This document shows positions 45,112-54,206 of a stretch of 64,000 bases of DNA, in pieces; the stretch's first letter is position 1, and each line of letters starts with the position of its first letter. Origin of the DNA: Gemmatimonadales bacterium (GTDB lineage: Bacteria; Gemmatimonadota; Gemmatimonadetes; Longimicrobiales; Gaopeijiaceae). The position numbers were made by a program, and so were the translations under genes. Below the pieces are notes generated by a model that worked only from the letters and a program-made list of their open reading frames with translations, did no database searches and was not told the DNA's origin. The DNA lies in NCBI GenBank assembly GCA_007695225.1, contig REED01000173.1:89588-153587 (forward strand). The letters are read 5' to 3'.

Positions 45112-45138
45112 CCCAAGTACTGACAACCCAAGTACTGA
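45112..45138. repeat. Direct repeat CCCAAGTACTGA x2 (15-bp period) upstream of hrcA
   Basis: Two copies of CCCAAGTACTGA, with starts 15 bp apart, fill the space between the hemW-like stop and hrcA. Each contains the palindrome AGTACT. Their position suggests operator half-sites, but no known regulator matches. Confidence 0.8.
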
Positions 45139-45148
45139 TCCCCGACCC

Positions 45149-46330
45149 TTAGCCCCGGTCCAGATCTCCCGTCCTGAGGAGGTCCACCACCAGCCCATCC
45201 ATCCGGACCCATCCCTCTGGGAGGAGGACCACTCTTCCACCCTTCACCGTCGCCCATTCCCGGACGACCCACTCTCGGATCAGTCGAGTGCTCCGGAGAC
45301 CCATCCCCCCGGTCCGCAGGCCTTCCCGGCTTCGGAGGCGTGACCATACCCGTTCGGTGCGAACCTCCTCCCGACTCAGGCGCTCCTGCCACTCCAGGGG
45401 GTCCAGTCCCGCGAGCGCCTGTCTCCGGTACCCCTGCCACTCCCGTACATTCGCCCGCCGCTCCGGGTTCCGGAAGGTAACGGCAGCAGGGCCGAGCCCA
45501 AGCACGGGCTCCCGACGAAGAATCGCCCGCGAATGGAGGGCAGGCGGCCCTCTCCGAGAGAAATGAACCCCATCCCCTGACTCGTATCCTGCCCCCAGTA
45601 GACAATCCCGAAGGCCCGCCCAGCTTTCCCCGTCGTCCTCCACCCCGGCGGCCTTCCCGGCAGTCAGCTTCGGGGCCACCTCCGAACCCCATTCCGGATC
45701 ATCCTTCGAGCCATCCTCCCCTTCCGCCTCTTCCACATCCTCCCACCCCCCGAACTCCCGGATGGCCAGTTGGGGGACCCCGATCCGTTCCAGGGCTTGG
45801 GCGGTACGTAGTGCCTGTTCCATTCCCGTCCTGGCCTGGTCCCGCCCCGTAGGCAAGGAAATGTCCACGCTTACTACCGGAATCCCACTTGAAAGCAGAC
45901 ATCTCGTGCTGGCCATCAGTGACTCCAGGCGTACCTCGAACGGCGCTGCAGTCTGCACTCCATCCGAAACCGCGGTGCTGGGACACGTGGGGGAAGGGGC
46001 CAGGGATACCCGATTCACCCCGGCATCTCCCCATGCGCGGATCACCGCCAGGGAGAAGGGTATCCCAGTGCCAGGGACCTCGATTTCCACCGTCCACTCG
46101 GTGGCGGACCCCACCACGTCCGCCCCCACCACTTCCAGGACATTCCGGCCCAGCGATGCCTCGCCCCCGCGGGCGCCGGCCGCAACGAAGAGGGAACGAA
46201 GGGGCCGCCTTGGCGCCTCGCCCCTCGCACGTCGGAGATCAACCTCGGCTCGGAGTGCCGGCTTCCAGTCTCCGTCCCCCACCCCTACCGCCGGAGGCTG
46301 GAGGAAGAGATGAGGAAAGAGGGGGCTCAC
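45149..46330 (-). CDS. HemW-family protein lacking radical-SAM cysteines
   Basis: The protein is 393 residues from GTG 46330, which overlaps the dprA stop (GTGA) and follows GGGAGG. It aligns by eye with HemW throughout: N-terminal LFLQP where LYLHIPFC would be, LRSLFVAAGARGG where LFFGGGTPS would be, WTVEIEVP for the WTVEANP region, WGDAGVNRVSLAPS for the AGVNRLSLGVQS region, and a normal C-terminal HemW tail (GGRVVLLPEGWVRMDGLVVDLL). The CX3CX2C cluster motif is absent; the few Cys are scattered. It sits in the usual hemW place before hrcA. It cannot act as a radical-SAM enzyme. Confidence 0.75.
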   Translation of the reverse strand: MSPLFPHLFLQPPAVGVGDGDWKPALRAEVDLRRARGEAPRRPLRSLFVAAGARGGEASLGRNVLEVVGADVVGSATEWTVEIEVPGTGIPFSLAVIRAWGDAGVNRVSLAPSPTCPSTAVSDGVQTAAPFEVRLESLMASTRCLLSSGIPVVSVDISLPTGRDQARTGMEQALRTAQALERIGVPQLAIREFGGWEDVEEAEGEDGSKDDPEWGSEVAPKLTAGKAAGVEDDGESWAGLRDCLLGAGYESGDGVHFSRRGPPALHSRAILRREPVLGLGPAAVTFRNPERRANVREWQGYRRQALAGLDPLEWQERLSREEVRTERVWSRLRSREGLRTGGMGLRSTRLIREWVVREWATVKGGRVVLLPEGWVRMDGLVVDLLRTGDLDRG

Positions 46331-47457
46331 CGTCCTCCCGGCCCCAGGACCCATCCCTCCGGCACACGACGGATCCGGTCGGCGATCTCGAGTCCGGTGA
46401 GTGCGGCCAGGACTCGGGAAGGGGGGAGACCGGTATGCTCCAGAACCTCCTCCAGGGGAAGGGGGACCGGTCCCAGCAACGCAGTGATCCGGGCCTCGCA
46501 AGGCGTAAGACTGTCGCTGGTCGGCCGCAGGAAGGCCGGATCGGGGGAGGGAGTCCCCCACTGCAGATGATCCAGGACGTCCTGGGCCTCAAGTACAAGT
46601 GCGGCCCCGTCCCGGATGAGGGCATTGGTACCTCGGGACTGCTCCGACTCCACCGAACCCGGGACGGCCAGGACGGGACGTCCCAGGTCCTGCGCGTGAT
46701 CCACGGTGATGAGGGCTCCACTGCCAGGTGTCGCCTCCACCACGATGACGGCCTCGGCCATGGCCGCCAGAATACGGTTGCGCCTGGGAAAATGATGCGG
46801 GCGGGGGCGGGTGCCGGGAGGGAATTCGGAAAAAACCAACCCTTCCCTCGCGATGCGTTGGAGGAGAGGCCGATGGGCCAGGGGATAGGGGCAGTCCAGA
46901 CCCGCGCCCAGGACCGCAACCGTGCCCCCCCCTCCCTCCAGCGCCCCCCGGTGGGCCGCCCCGTCCACGCCCAGGGCCAATCCGCTCCAGACGCCGACTC
47001 CCACCCGGGAAAGATCCCGCCCCAACCGCTCCGCCGTGCGCCGGCCGGTGGGCGTGGCCTTTCTTGAGCCAACGACCGCCACCCTTCTCTTCTTCCAGCG
47101 CTGCAGGTCGCCCTGAAAGAAGAGGAGGGGAGGAGGATCGTGGACCTCCCGGAGGGGTGGGGGATACCGGGGGTCCGCCCAGGGGACGAGACCGATTTCC
47201 AGGGCGTCGCATCGCCGGAGGACCGCCTCCACCTCCCGGTCCAGGGATGGCGCGGTGAGGGATCGGGCCACCCGGGCCCCCGCCACCGCCTCCACCCGTT
47301 CCGGATGATCCACCACACCTCGGGCCGAACCCAGCTCCCGAAGTAGTCGCCCCCCCCTTCGGTCGCCCAGTCCAGGGGTAAGATGGAGACGGACTGCAGC
47401 CGCTACCTCCCCCCCCGCCGGTTCCGTCCCGGTCAGAGTTCGTCCACTCCCCACCAA
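46327..47457 (-). CDS. dprA: DNA-processing protein DprA
   Basis: The 376-residue protein loads RecA onto incoming single-stranded DNA during transformation. The Rossmann core shows VAVVGSRKATPTGRRTAERLG, VWSGLALGVDGAAHRGALEG, TVAVLGAGLDCPYP, FPRRNRILAAMAEAVIVVEA and GSGALITVDHAQDLGRPVLAVPGS. A C-terminal winged-helix follows. The tracked start is a TTG; GTG one codon later has better spacing from GGAGGAGG. It overlaps the obgE end by about 25 bp. Confidence 0.94.
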   Translation of the reverse strand: MVGSGRTLTGTEPAGGEVAAAVRLHLTPGLGDRRGGRLLRELGSARGVVDHPERVEAVAGARVARSLTAPSLDREVEAVLRRCDALEIGLVPWADPRYPPPLREVHDPPPLLFFQGDLQRWKKRRVAVVGSRKATPTGRRTAERLGRDLSRVGVGVWSGLALGVDGAAHRGALEGGGGTVAVLGAGLDCPYPLAHRPLLQRIAREGLVFSEFPPGTRPRPHHFPRRNRILAAMAEAVIVVEATPGSGALITVDHAQDLGRPVLAVPGSVESEQSRGTNALIRDGAALVLEAQDVLDHLQWGTPSPDPAFLRPTSDSLTPCEARITALLGPVPLPLEEVLEHTGLPPSRVLAALTGLEIADRIRRVPEGWVLGPGGR

Positions 47458-48569
47458 TCCTCCTCCGGGGGATCTTCCCCTCGGGATGGGCCGAGGGAAG
47501 AGCCATTCCTCCCCCCAACTTCAGTCTCACTTACGTCCTCTCTCCCGGGAGAGGAAAGGGTCTCCCCCGCCCCTTCCTCCGGTCGGATCGGCCCCAAATC
47601 ACGAACGCGGGTCCAGAGACGATCCAGGAGTTCGTCTACCCCCTGCCGGGTCACCGCGGAGATGAGGAAGACACCCCACGCCTCTGGAGCCTCCATGGCC
47701 GGTGCCTCCTCCCCCGACAGGAGGTCCGCCTTGGTCAGGACAAGGCAGTGGGGCCGCTCCGCCAACTCCGGGGAGTACTGGGCCAGTTCGGCTCGGAGCT
47801 TCTCGTAGGTTTCTTGGGGGTCCTCGGCGTCCACAGGAACCATGAGCGCCAGAGTCCGCGTACGCTCGATGTGGCGGAGGAACTGATGTCCCAACCCCCT
47901 TCCTTCGTGGGCCCCTTCGATGATCCCCGGCAGATCCGCCACCACGAAACTCCGGAAGTCGGAGCGCTGCACCACTCCCAGATTCGGGGAAAGGGTGGTG
48001 AAGGGGTAGTCTGCGACCTTCGGCCGGGCGGCGGAGACGGAGGAGAGAAAGGTGGATTTTCCCGCATTGGGTTCTCCGACGAGTCCCACGTCCGCAATGA
48101 GCTTGAGGGTGAGTTCCACGGTGCGGGACTCCCCCTCGGCACCTGGCTCCCATCGGCGGGGCGCTTGGTTGGTCGCGGTGGCGAACCGGGCATTTCCGCG
48201 TCCGCCGCGGCCCCCTCGGGCCACGACCAGCCGTTGGCCCGGTTCCAGAAGTTCCCCCAGCACTTCTCCAGTCTCCGTATCCCGCACCACCGTTCCCGGC
48301 GGAGCCCGCAGTTCCCGACTCTCGCCGCTACGTCCGGTGCGGTTGCCCCCCTCGCCATGCTGGCCCCGTTCCCCCCGGTACTCCGCATGATACCGGAAGT
48401 CGAGAAGGGTGGAGAGCTGCTCGTCCGCCACGAGGATCACATCCCCCCCATCCCCACCATCCCCTCCCGACGGCCCTCCTCGGGGGACCCCCGACTCCCG
48501 CCGGAAGGCCTCGGCTCCGGACCCCCCGACTCCGCCTTCCACGCGGATGGTGACCTGATCGATGAACAT
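47433..48569 (-). CDS. obgE: GTPase ObgE/CgtA
   Basis: The 378-residue ribosome-assembly GTPase has the Gly-rich Obg fold (GGPSGGDGGDGGDVILVADEQLSTLLDFRY; GGRGGRGNARFATATNQAP), then a G domain with VGEPNAGKSTFL (G1), DLPGIIEGAHEGRGLGHQFLRHIERTR (G3) and LTKADLL (G4). The acidic C-terminus lacks an obvious OCT domain. The ATG at 48569 follows GGGAGGAGAGGG. It leads the obgE-dprA-hemW-like-hrcA run. Confidence 0.96.
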   Translation of the reverse strand: MFIDQVTIRVEGGVGGSGAEAFRRESGVPRGGPSGGDGGDGGDVILVADEQLSTLLDFRYHAEYRGERGQHGEGGNRTGRSGESRELRAPPGTVVRDTETGEVLGELLEPGQRLVVARGGRGGRGNARFATATNQAPRRWEPGAEGESRTVELTLKLIADVGLVGEPNAGKSTFLSSVSAARPKVADYPFTTLSPNLGVVQRSDFRSFVVADLPGIIEGAHEGRGLGHQFLRHIERTRTLALMVPVDAEDPQETYEKLRAELAQYSPELAERPHCLVLTKADLLSGEEAPAMEAPEAWGVFLISAVTRQGVDELLDRLWTRVRDLGPIRPEEGAGETLSSPGREDVSETEVGGRNGSSLGPSRGEDPPEEDWWGVDEL

Positions 48570-48650
48570 CCCTCTCCTCCCTAGGAAATGAAGGCCCGGA
48601 TCCTGGAGATCCCTGATCGGGACCTCAGGGCAATCCTGGGCCGTACCACC

Positions 48651-49292
48651 TCAGTGCGTCATCCTCCTCCTGTCCTGAACCCGGGCCCAGGTTTCCCGCC
48701 CCCGATCCCGGGCCGCCTCGGACGGAGCCAGGGGAAGGACCTCCTGAAGCGCTTCCTCTACCCACTCGGCAGGGACCCCTACGTTCAGCGCTCCCCGAAG
48801 GTGGGAATAGAGCTGTACGGGAGCGTCCAGGACGGCCAGGATCGCCACGATGCAGAGTTCCCTCCGACCCAACTCCAGTCCCGGTCGGCCCAACACCTTA
48901 CCGTATCCCTCCAGGACCATCCACCGGTCCAGCTCGGGATGGAGGCGGCCGATGTTTGTTCGCAACCCTGGATACTGCTCCCCGTACACCTGGGAACAGA
49001 CCCGCTCCCCCCTCGACTCCCAGCTCCCCTGGGCCTCTCCCAGGGCCTGGGGAGGCGGGGCGCCGGATACCTTTCGCCAGAGCGCCAGGCCTCCCAGTGC
49101 GGCAGGGAAGCCCAGGAAGAGATACGACTGGAGGAGGGCCTCCTCCACCTCCCCGGGCTCCACCCATCGCTGCGCCGCGTGGAGGGCTTCTTCAAGGACC
49201 CCTGGGCGCCCGCAGGCGAGGGCGCCACTCATTCGTACCAGGACCCGGACCTCCCGTGGGAGGGGTTCCGCTTCCGCTCGCGGGGCCGACAT
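48651..49292 (-). CDS. Carboxymuconolactone decarboxylase (AhpD-like) family protein
   Basis: The protein is 213 residues from ATG 49292, which overlaps the asparaginase stop (TGATG). The all-helical pattern AAQRWVEPGEVEEALLQSYLFLGFPAALGGLALWR and the second half RRELCIVAILAVLDAPVQLYSHLRGALNVGVPAEWVEEALQEV match the CMD fold twice. The CxxC redox pair of AhpD is absent; one Cys is in the ELCIV position. Enzyme activity is uncertain. It is probably co-expressed with asparaginase. Confidence 0.8.
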   Translation of the reverse strand: MSAPRAEAEPLPREVRVLVRMSGALACGRPGVLEEALHAAQRWVEPGEVEEALLQSYLFLGFPAALGGLALWRKVSGAPPPQALGEAQGSWESRGERVCSQVYGEQYPGLRTNIGRLHPELDRWMVLEGYGKVLGRPGLELGRRELCIVAILAVLDAPVQLYSHLRGALNVGVPAEWVEEALQEVLPLAPSEAARDRGRETWARVQDRRRMTH

Positions 49293-50311
49293 CAAGCCTC
49301 CTCCAAGGCAGATTGGGCGGGATGCTCCTCCCTTTCCACCTCCAGCCACGCGACCTCCTCCCCCCGGGTATTGGGCACCCCTTGCCGGATCCATGAAGCC
49401 AGTCGTTCTCGCTCCTCGAGGGTGAACACCCCCAGGGCTGACAGGACCGACACGACGGCCACTTCACACGCCCTACGGGCGCCATCCTCCACCTTCAGGG
49501 CCACCCCTACCCCCTTTCCCCGTAGACCGGCGGCGTAGACCCCTTCCGCACCCAGTTTCACCACCACCCGGTCCCCCGCCATCATCATGATCTCGGTGCA
49601 TAAGCGATCGGTTCCCGCCACCATGAACGGATGTCCCACCATGGCCTCGACCACGTTCCAGGGTCCGGTCTCTCCACGGTCTGCGGCCGCCACCAGGGCG
49701 GCGAACGCCCGAGCTGCGGCCCGAAGGGGGAGTCCGAAGCAGGGAACCCCACACCCATCCACCCCCAGTCGGATCCCATCCACCGGAATTCCGGACCACA
49801 CAGCGAGTTCCTCCCGAATCCGTACCTGCACCGGGTGTCCGGGGAGGCGATATCCCTTCGGATCCCACCCCTTCCCCTGGGCCAGGGTCAGCATCCCCGC
49901 ATGCTTCCCCGAGCAATTGTTGTGAATGGGGGTAGGCACCTCCCCCCTCCGGAGGAGTTGCTCGGCTTCGGTCCGTGCCAGGGGAAGATGCGGCCCACAC
50001 TCCAGTGCTGCCTCGGTCAGCCCTGCCCGGCTCAGCATGTTCCGGACTCCCTGCAGATGCACCTGTTCTCCATTGTGGGAACCACAACAGAGAGCCAGTT
50101 CCTCCCGTGTGACACCCCCTGTCCCCCCGACCAATCCCTCGGTCACCAGGGGAAGGGCCTGGAACGGCTTGGCCGCTGAGCGGAGAAAGGTCCATCGCTC
50201 CGGGTCCCCGGCGGCACCGAGGAGATCGCCGTTGGCGTCGGCGACGGCCAGGTGTACCCGGTGGCGGGACTCCTCCATTCCCCCTCTCAGGAGGACCACG
50301 GCGGGGATCAT
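49292..50311 (-). CDS. Asparaginase of the thermolabile/Rhizobium type (PF06089-like)
   Basis: The 339-residue protein matches this family: VVLLRGGMEESRHRVHLAVAD, RSAAKPFQALPLV, ALCCGSHNGEQVHLQ, HNNCSGKHAGMLTLA, GVDGCGVPCFGLPL and VKLGAEGVYAAGL. The Ser/Lys near RSAAKP and the Cys/Ser/Lys in NNCSGKH are expected at the active site. It hydrolyses asparagine to aspartate and ammonia. A TAGAAT-like -10 sits just before the ATG, implying a short leader. Confidence 0.93.
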   Translation of the reverse strand: MIPAVVLLRGGMEESRHRVHLAVADANGDLLGAAGDPERWTFLRSAAKPFQALPLVTEGLVGGTGGVTREELALCCGSHNGEQVHLQGVRNMLSRAGLTEAALECGPHLPLARTEAEQLLRRGEVPTPIHNNCSGKHAGMLTLAQGKGWDPKGYRLPGHPVQVRIREELAVWSGIPVDGIRLGVDGCGVPCFGLPLRAAARAFAALVAAADRGETGPWNVVEAMVGHPFMVAGTDRLCTEIMMMAGDRVVVKLGAEGVYAAGLRGKGVGVALKVEDGARRACEVAVVSVLSALGVFTLEERERLASWIRQGVPNTRGEEVAWLEVEREEHPAQSALEEA

Positions 50312-50471
50312 GATGCCGACACCATTCTACCCCGACTTCCAGGGGCATTACATGGGAAAACGGGCCGGAGCCCGGAACCGGAAAGGAGGAAGGCCTTGGC
50401 GACCCCGTCGGAAGGCGCGGAACGGGAGCCACGGAGAGAAGCTCCGAAACCACGGCCAGGGGCCGGGAACG

Positions 50472-52136
50472 TCACTCCGGCTCGTCGCCCCCGCTGGCCT
50501 CCGGCGGGCTGATCTCCGCCGGGACGGACCCCGCACGGGCGAAGAGGGCGTCCTGGGTTCGGGCGCCGGTGAGGAGCTCGATGGCCTGCAGGAGGGGACG
50601 GTCGTGGGGAAGGCGGCGCTGGAACTGGAGCCCCTCGCCCCACCCCTGGAGTGCGATCTCCGACTCCAACTGGAATCGGACGAAACGGGCCGCGGTATCC
50701 CAGGTTTCCCGATCCACCCCGAACCCGTTCGCCGCCAACCGCTCGTAGAGGAGGTCCAGGTCCCGGTCCGTCACCTGAAAGTCACGATTCCGGTCTCCGT
50801 TCCGCTGCAGGTAGTCCACGGCATGATTGAAGACCCCCGTGTTGTAGCGGCCCGCCTCCCGATACAGGGCCCGGACCGCCCGTTGCTCCGGGGCGGAGAG
50901 GGTATCGGCCAGCACGATGAGATCGGGGACGATCCCGCCCCCTCCCACCAGGGTCCGGCCGGCCATGGACTGGACGCGAGGACGTCCCACCGTATCCGGT
51001 GGAATCACGAACTGCCCGTCCAGGGAAAGGGCGGCGGTGGCCGCGGGCTCCGCCTCCTCTACGCTTTCGCCAGGGGGAACGGCCCGCTCGATGGAGCGTC
51101 CGGCCGGAGTATACCAACGGGCCGTGGTGAGCTTCAGGACGTTTCCTCCCGAGAGGGAGAAGAGGGTCTGCACCGAACCCTTCCCGAAGCTGGTGCTCCC
51201 CAGGACCAGCGCCCGATCATGATCCTGGAGCGCCCCTGCGACGATCTCCGCCGCCGATGCACTCCCCCGGTCGACCAGGACCACCAGGGGAACGCCCTCA
51301 TAGCGATCGGGAGATCCGGTCCGCAGCGCCTGGTTCTGCTCCCGGCTCTGCCCCCGGGTTTCGGCCACTGTGAGCCGCTGGGGAAGGAAGAGGTCCGCCA
51401 CCCCGATGCCCTGCTCCAGGATCCCCCCCGGGTTTCCCCTCAGGTCGAGGATGAGCGCCCGGGCGCCCTGGGATCGGAGGGAATCAGCGGCGGCCCGCAC
51501 CTCCTGACCCGACGTCTCATTGAAGAGATCGAGAGGAATGTATCCCAACTCCCCTTCCAGCAGCGTGGCATAGGACACCGAGCGGAGCTGGATCCGGGCC
51601 CGTTCCAGGGTGAACTCCACCGGAGTTTCCACCGCCGGGCGCTGGATCTGGACCTCTACCGAGGATCCTGCGGGACCCCGGAGAATCTGCACCGCCTGCT
51701 GGCTCGACCACCCCCGGATGGAAGTCCCGTCCACCTCCACGATGCGGTCCCCGGCCCGGATTCCCGCCCGAGCGCCGGGGGAACCCGGGATGGGGCCCAC
51801 CACGGTGATGTATCCGTCCCGCTCCACGATCTCCAGCCCCACCCCACCGTAATCCCCCTCCGCCTGGATCCGGAAGTTCTCGTAGTCGTCCACATTCAGG
51901 AGGGACGTGTTGGGATCTCCCAGTTCCCGGATCAACCCCTCGATGGCGAAATCGTAGAGGTCCCCGCGCCCCACCGGCTCCACGTAGCGATCGGCGATAT
52001 GGTCCAGGACTTCCTGGAAGAGCCGGGACTGGAGATATACGTTTTGCTCCTGGGCCACGCCGCGCTGGAGGAACCACCCCCCCGCCAGGAGGGCGAGAAC
52101 CAGGATGGCACCGGGTCCCAGGGGAGCGCGCTTCAT
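50472..52136 (-). CDS. S41-family C-terminal processing protease
   Basis: The 554-residue protein has an N-terminal membrane anchor or signal (GAILVLALLAGGWFLQRGVAQ), a PDZ domain (about 90-175, GDYGGVGLEIVERDGYITVVGPIPGSPGARAGIRAGDRIVEVDG) and the S41 core with the catalytic Ser in VDRGSASAAEI and Lys in FGKGSVQTLF. It should act in the periplasm on envelope proteins. A long C-terminal helical region follows. Its start overlaps the tmk stop by 4 bp. Confidence 0.94.
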   Translation of the reverse strand: MKRAPLGPGAILVLALLAGGWFLQRGVAQEQNVYLQSRLFQEVLDHIADRYVEPVGRGDLYDFAIEGLIRELGDPNTSLLNVDDYENFRIQAEGDYGGVGLEIVERDGYITVVGPIPGSPGARAGIRAGDRIVEVDGTSIRGWSSQQAVQILRGPAGSSVEVQIQRPAVETPVEFTLERARIQLRSVSYATLLEGELGYIPLDLFNETSGQEVRAAADSLRSQGARALILDLRGNPGGILEQGIGVADLFLPQRLTVAETRGQSREQNQALRTGSPDRYEGVPLVVLVDRGSASAAEIVAGALQDHDRALVLGSTSFGKGSVQTLFSLSGGNVLKLTTARWYTPAGRSIERAVPPGESVEEAEPAATAALSLDGQFVIPPDTVGRPRVQSMAGRTLVGGGGIVPDLIVLADTLSAPEQRAVRALYREAGRYNTGVFNHAVDYLQRNGDRNRDFQVTDRDLDLLYERLAANGFGVDRETWDTAARFVRFQLESEIALQGWGEGLQFQRRLPHDRPLLQAIELLTGARTQDALFARAGSVPAEISPPEASGGDEPE

Positions 52137-52870
52137 GGAAAATCCTCGGAGTCGTCGTCGGAAGGGGAATCAGCGGTGTCCTCTTCAGAACACCTGGGAA
52201 GGTCGAAGGTTTCGGGAAAGCGGGCCCGGAGGATGGACCGGATTTCCTCCTGGACCCGCTCGGGAGAGGCACTTCCATCCAACAGGACCACATCGCTCCC
52301 GCCCTCGGCCAGGCGGCGGTAGCCGACCCGCACCCGCTCAAGGAAGGCGCCCCCCGCCGACTCGATGCGGTCCGCCGCCTTTCCCTCCCGCTGCTGCCGG
52401 GCCCTCCCCTCCTCCCACGGGAGGTCGAGGACCAGGACCAGGTCGGGGTGGAGTCCCCCGGTGGCGAAGCGGTTCAGCCGCCGGATCTCCTCCAGGGGAA
52501 GTCCTCGCCCAAACCCCTGGTAGGCGAAGGTAGAGGTCTCGAAACGGTCCGCCAGCATGATCCCCCCGCCCTCCAGGAGGGGGCGCACCACCTCCCGAAC
52601 GAAGGCAGCCCGTGCCGCCAGCATGAGGAGGAGCTCGGTCTCGGCCTGGATGTGGAGGCCCTCCCTGGCCAGGAGGATCTCCCGGATGGCCTCACCCGAG
52701 GGGGTCCCGCCAGGCTCCCGTGCCAGACAGGCGGGAAGGCCCAACCCCTCCATCCACTCCAGGAGGAGCCGGGCCTGGGTGGTCTTCCCCACCCCCTCCA
52801 CGCCTTCCAATACCAGAAAAAGGCCCTTCCGGGCGGAATCCTTCCCCACACCAGCGCCCGGGTCCCTCAC
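52133..52870 (-). CDS. tmk: Thymidylate kinase
   Basis: The protein is 245 residues from GTG 52870, chosen because it lies 4 bp past the ino1 stop with a GAGG element near; the tracked start lies inside ino1. The P-loop is LEGVEGVGKTTQARLL, the DR(Y/F) motif LADRFETSTFAYQGFGRGL, and the lid LDLPWEEGRARQQREGKAADRIE. It phosphorylates dTMP. The C-terminal tail is acidic (EEDTADSPSDDDSEDF), unusual for the family. Confidence 0.94.
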   Translation of the reverse strand: MRDPGAGVGKDSARKGLFLVLEGVEGVGKTTQARLLLEWMEGLGLPACLAREPGGTPSGEAIREILLAREGLHIQAETELLLMLAARAAFVREVVRPLLEGGGIMLADRFETSTFAYQGFGRGLPLEEIRRLNRFATGGLHPDLVLVLDLPWEEGRARQQREGKAADRIESAGGAFLERVRVGYRRLAEGGSDVVLLDGSASPERVQEEIRSILRARFPETFDLPRCSEEDTADSPSDDDSEDFP

Positions 52871-52874
52871 GGCC

Positions 52875-54206
52875 TCACTCGCCCTCCGCCCCGTAGTCCA
52901 GTCCCAGATGGGTGAGGGGCTTCTCTCCACCGAGCCACCGGAGGGTGTTCTTCAACTTGCGGTGCTGGATGAAGATGTCATGCTCCGGATAGAGACCCGG
53001 CAGGGTCTGGGGGCTCTTGAAGTAGAAGGAGAGCCATTCCTGCACACCCCCCATCCCGGAGCGAGAGGCCAGGTCCAGGAAGAGAGCCAGATCCAGGACG
53101 ATGGGCGCGGCCAGGATGGAGTCCCTGCAGAGGAAGTCCACCTTGATCTGCATGTCGTATCCCATCCACCCCCGGATGTCGATGTTGTCCCACCCTTCCT
53201 TGTTGTCTCCCCGGGGCGGATAGTAGTTGATCCGCACCTTGTGGTAGAGGTTTCCGTAGAGGTCAGGATACATCTCGGGTTGCAGGATGTGCTCCAGGAC
53301 GCTGAGCTTGGATTCCTCCTTTGTCTTGAAGGAATCGGGATCGTCTAGGACCTCACCGTCGCGGTTTCCCAGGATGTTGGTGGAGAACCATCCCTCGATT
53401 CCCAGCATCCGGGCCTTCAGCCCCGGAGCCAGGATGGTCTTCATGAGGGTCTGCCCCGTCTTGAAGTCCTTGCCTCCAATGGGGATGCTGCGCTCCTCGG
53501 CCACCTTCTCAAGCGCCGGGATGTCGGCAGAGAGGTTCGGGGCGCCGTTCGCATAGGGCACCCCTTCCATGAGGGCCGCGTAGGCGTAGATCATACTGGG
53601 GGCGATGTCCGGATCATCCGCCTTCATGGCGGCCTCGAAGGCCTCCAGCGTCTGGTGGGCGTCGCCTGCCCGGAGGAAGATCTCGGTGGAACCGCACCAG
53701 ACCATGACGAGGCGGGCGCAGTCGTTCTCCTCCTTGAAGTTCCGGATGTCCTGGCGAAGCTGCTCCGCCAGTTCGAACTTGTTGGCCCCCTTCTTCACGT
53801 TGGGGCCGTCGAGACGGCGGACGTAGGCTGAGTCGAAGACGGCCGGCATGGGCTTCACCGACCGGAGGAAATCCTCCATGGGATCCAGGTGGTGCCGCTC
53901 CAGGACGCCCGCCTTGAGGGCGCTCTCGTAGCCGTCGTCTGGAATGGGATCCCACGTGCCGAAGACCAGATCGTCCAGGCCGGCCAGGGAGACGAAATCC
54001 CGGATAAGGGGGCTCCGTCCGTCCGTGCGTTTCCCCAGCCGGATGGTGTTCAACTGGGTGAGGGAGCCGATGGGTTTGGCCAGTCCCCGTCGGGCGGCCT
54101 CCACTCCGGCCACCACCGTGGTGGCCACCGCCCCGAATCCGGGGAGGAGTACGCCCAGACGTCCCTCTGCCGGCTTGACCTTCGGTTGTTCGCTCACAGA
54201 TCTCAC
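52875..54206 (-). CDS. ino1: Myo-inositol-1-phosphate synthase
   Basis: The 443-residue NAD-dependent enzyme cyclises glucose-6-phosphate to inositol-1-phosphate. Key blocks are LGVLLPGFGAVATTVVAGVE (NAD loop), VVWCGSTEIF-like VMVWCGSTEIFL, IPIGGKDFKTGQTLMKTILAPGLKARMLGIEGWFSTNILGNRDGEVL and KVDFLCRDSILAAPIVLDLA. The start is GTG and overlaps the CDP-alcohol phosphotransferase gene by 4 bp. The pairing points to inositol phospholipid synthesis. Confidence 0.96.
   Translation of the reverse strand: MRSVSEQPKVKPAEGRLGVLLPGFGAVATTVVAGVEAARRGLAKPIGSLTQLNTIRLGKRTDGRSPLIRDFVSLAGLDDLVFGTWDPIPDDGYESALKAGVLERHHLDPMEDFLRSVKPMPAVFDSAYVRRLDGPNVKKGANKFELAEQLRQDIRNFKEENDCARLVMVWCGSTEIFLRAGDAHQTLEAFEAAMKADDPDIAPSMIYAYAALMEGVPYANGAPNLSADIPALEKVAEERSIPIGGKDFKTGQTLMKTILAPGLKARMLGIEGWFSTNILGNRDGEVLDDPDSFKTKEESKLSVLEHILQPEMYPDLYGNLYHKVRINYYPPRGDNKEGWDNIDIRGWMGYDMQIKVDFLCRDSILAAPIVLDLALFLDLASRSGMGGVQEWLSFYFKSPQTLPGLYPEHDIFIQHRKLKNTLRWLGGEKPLTHLGLDYGAEGE

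Noticed and set aside
45283-45300. CIRCE-like GAGTGCT near the hemW-like gene
   Set aside because: Only one half-site is present inside coding sequence; no TTAGCACTC partner at 9 bp.
45108-45692. 194-codon minus-strand ORF
   Set aside because: It is an alternative frame of the hemW-like gene and is Gly-rich without any family features.
49926-52322. 798-codon plus-strand ORF
   Set aside because: It is antisense to the S41 protease and asparaginase genes, both with clear motifs.
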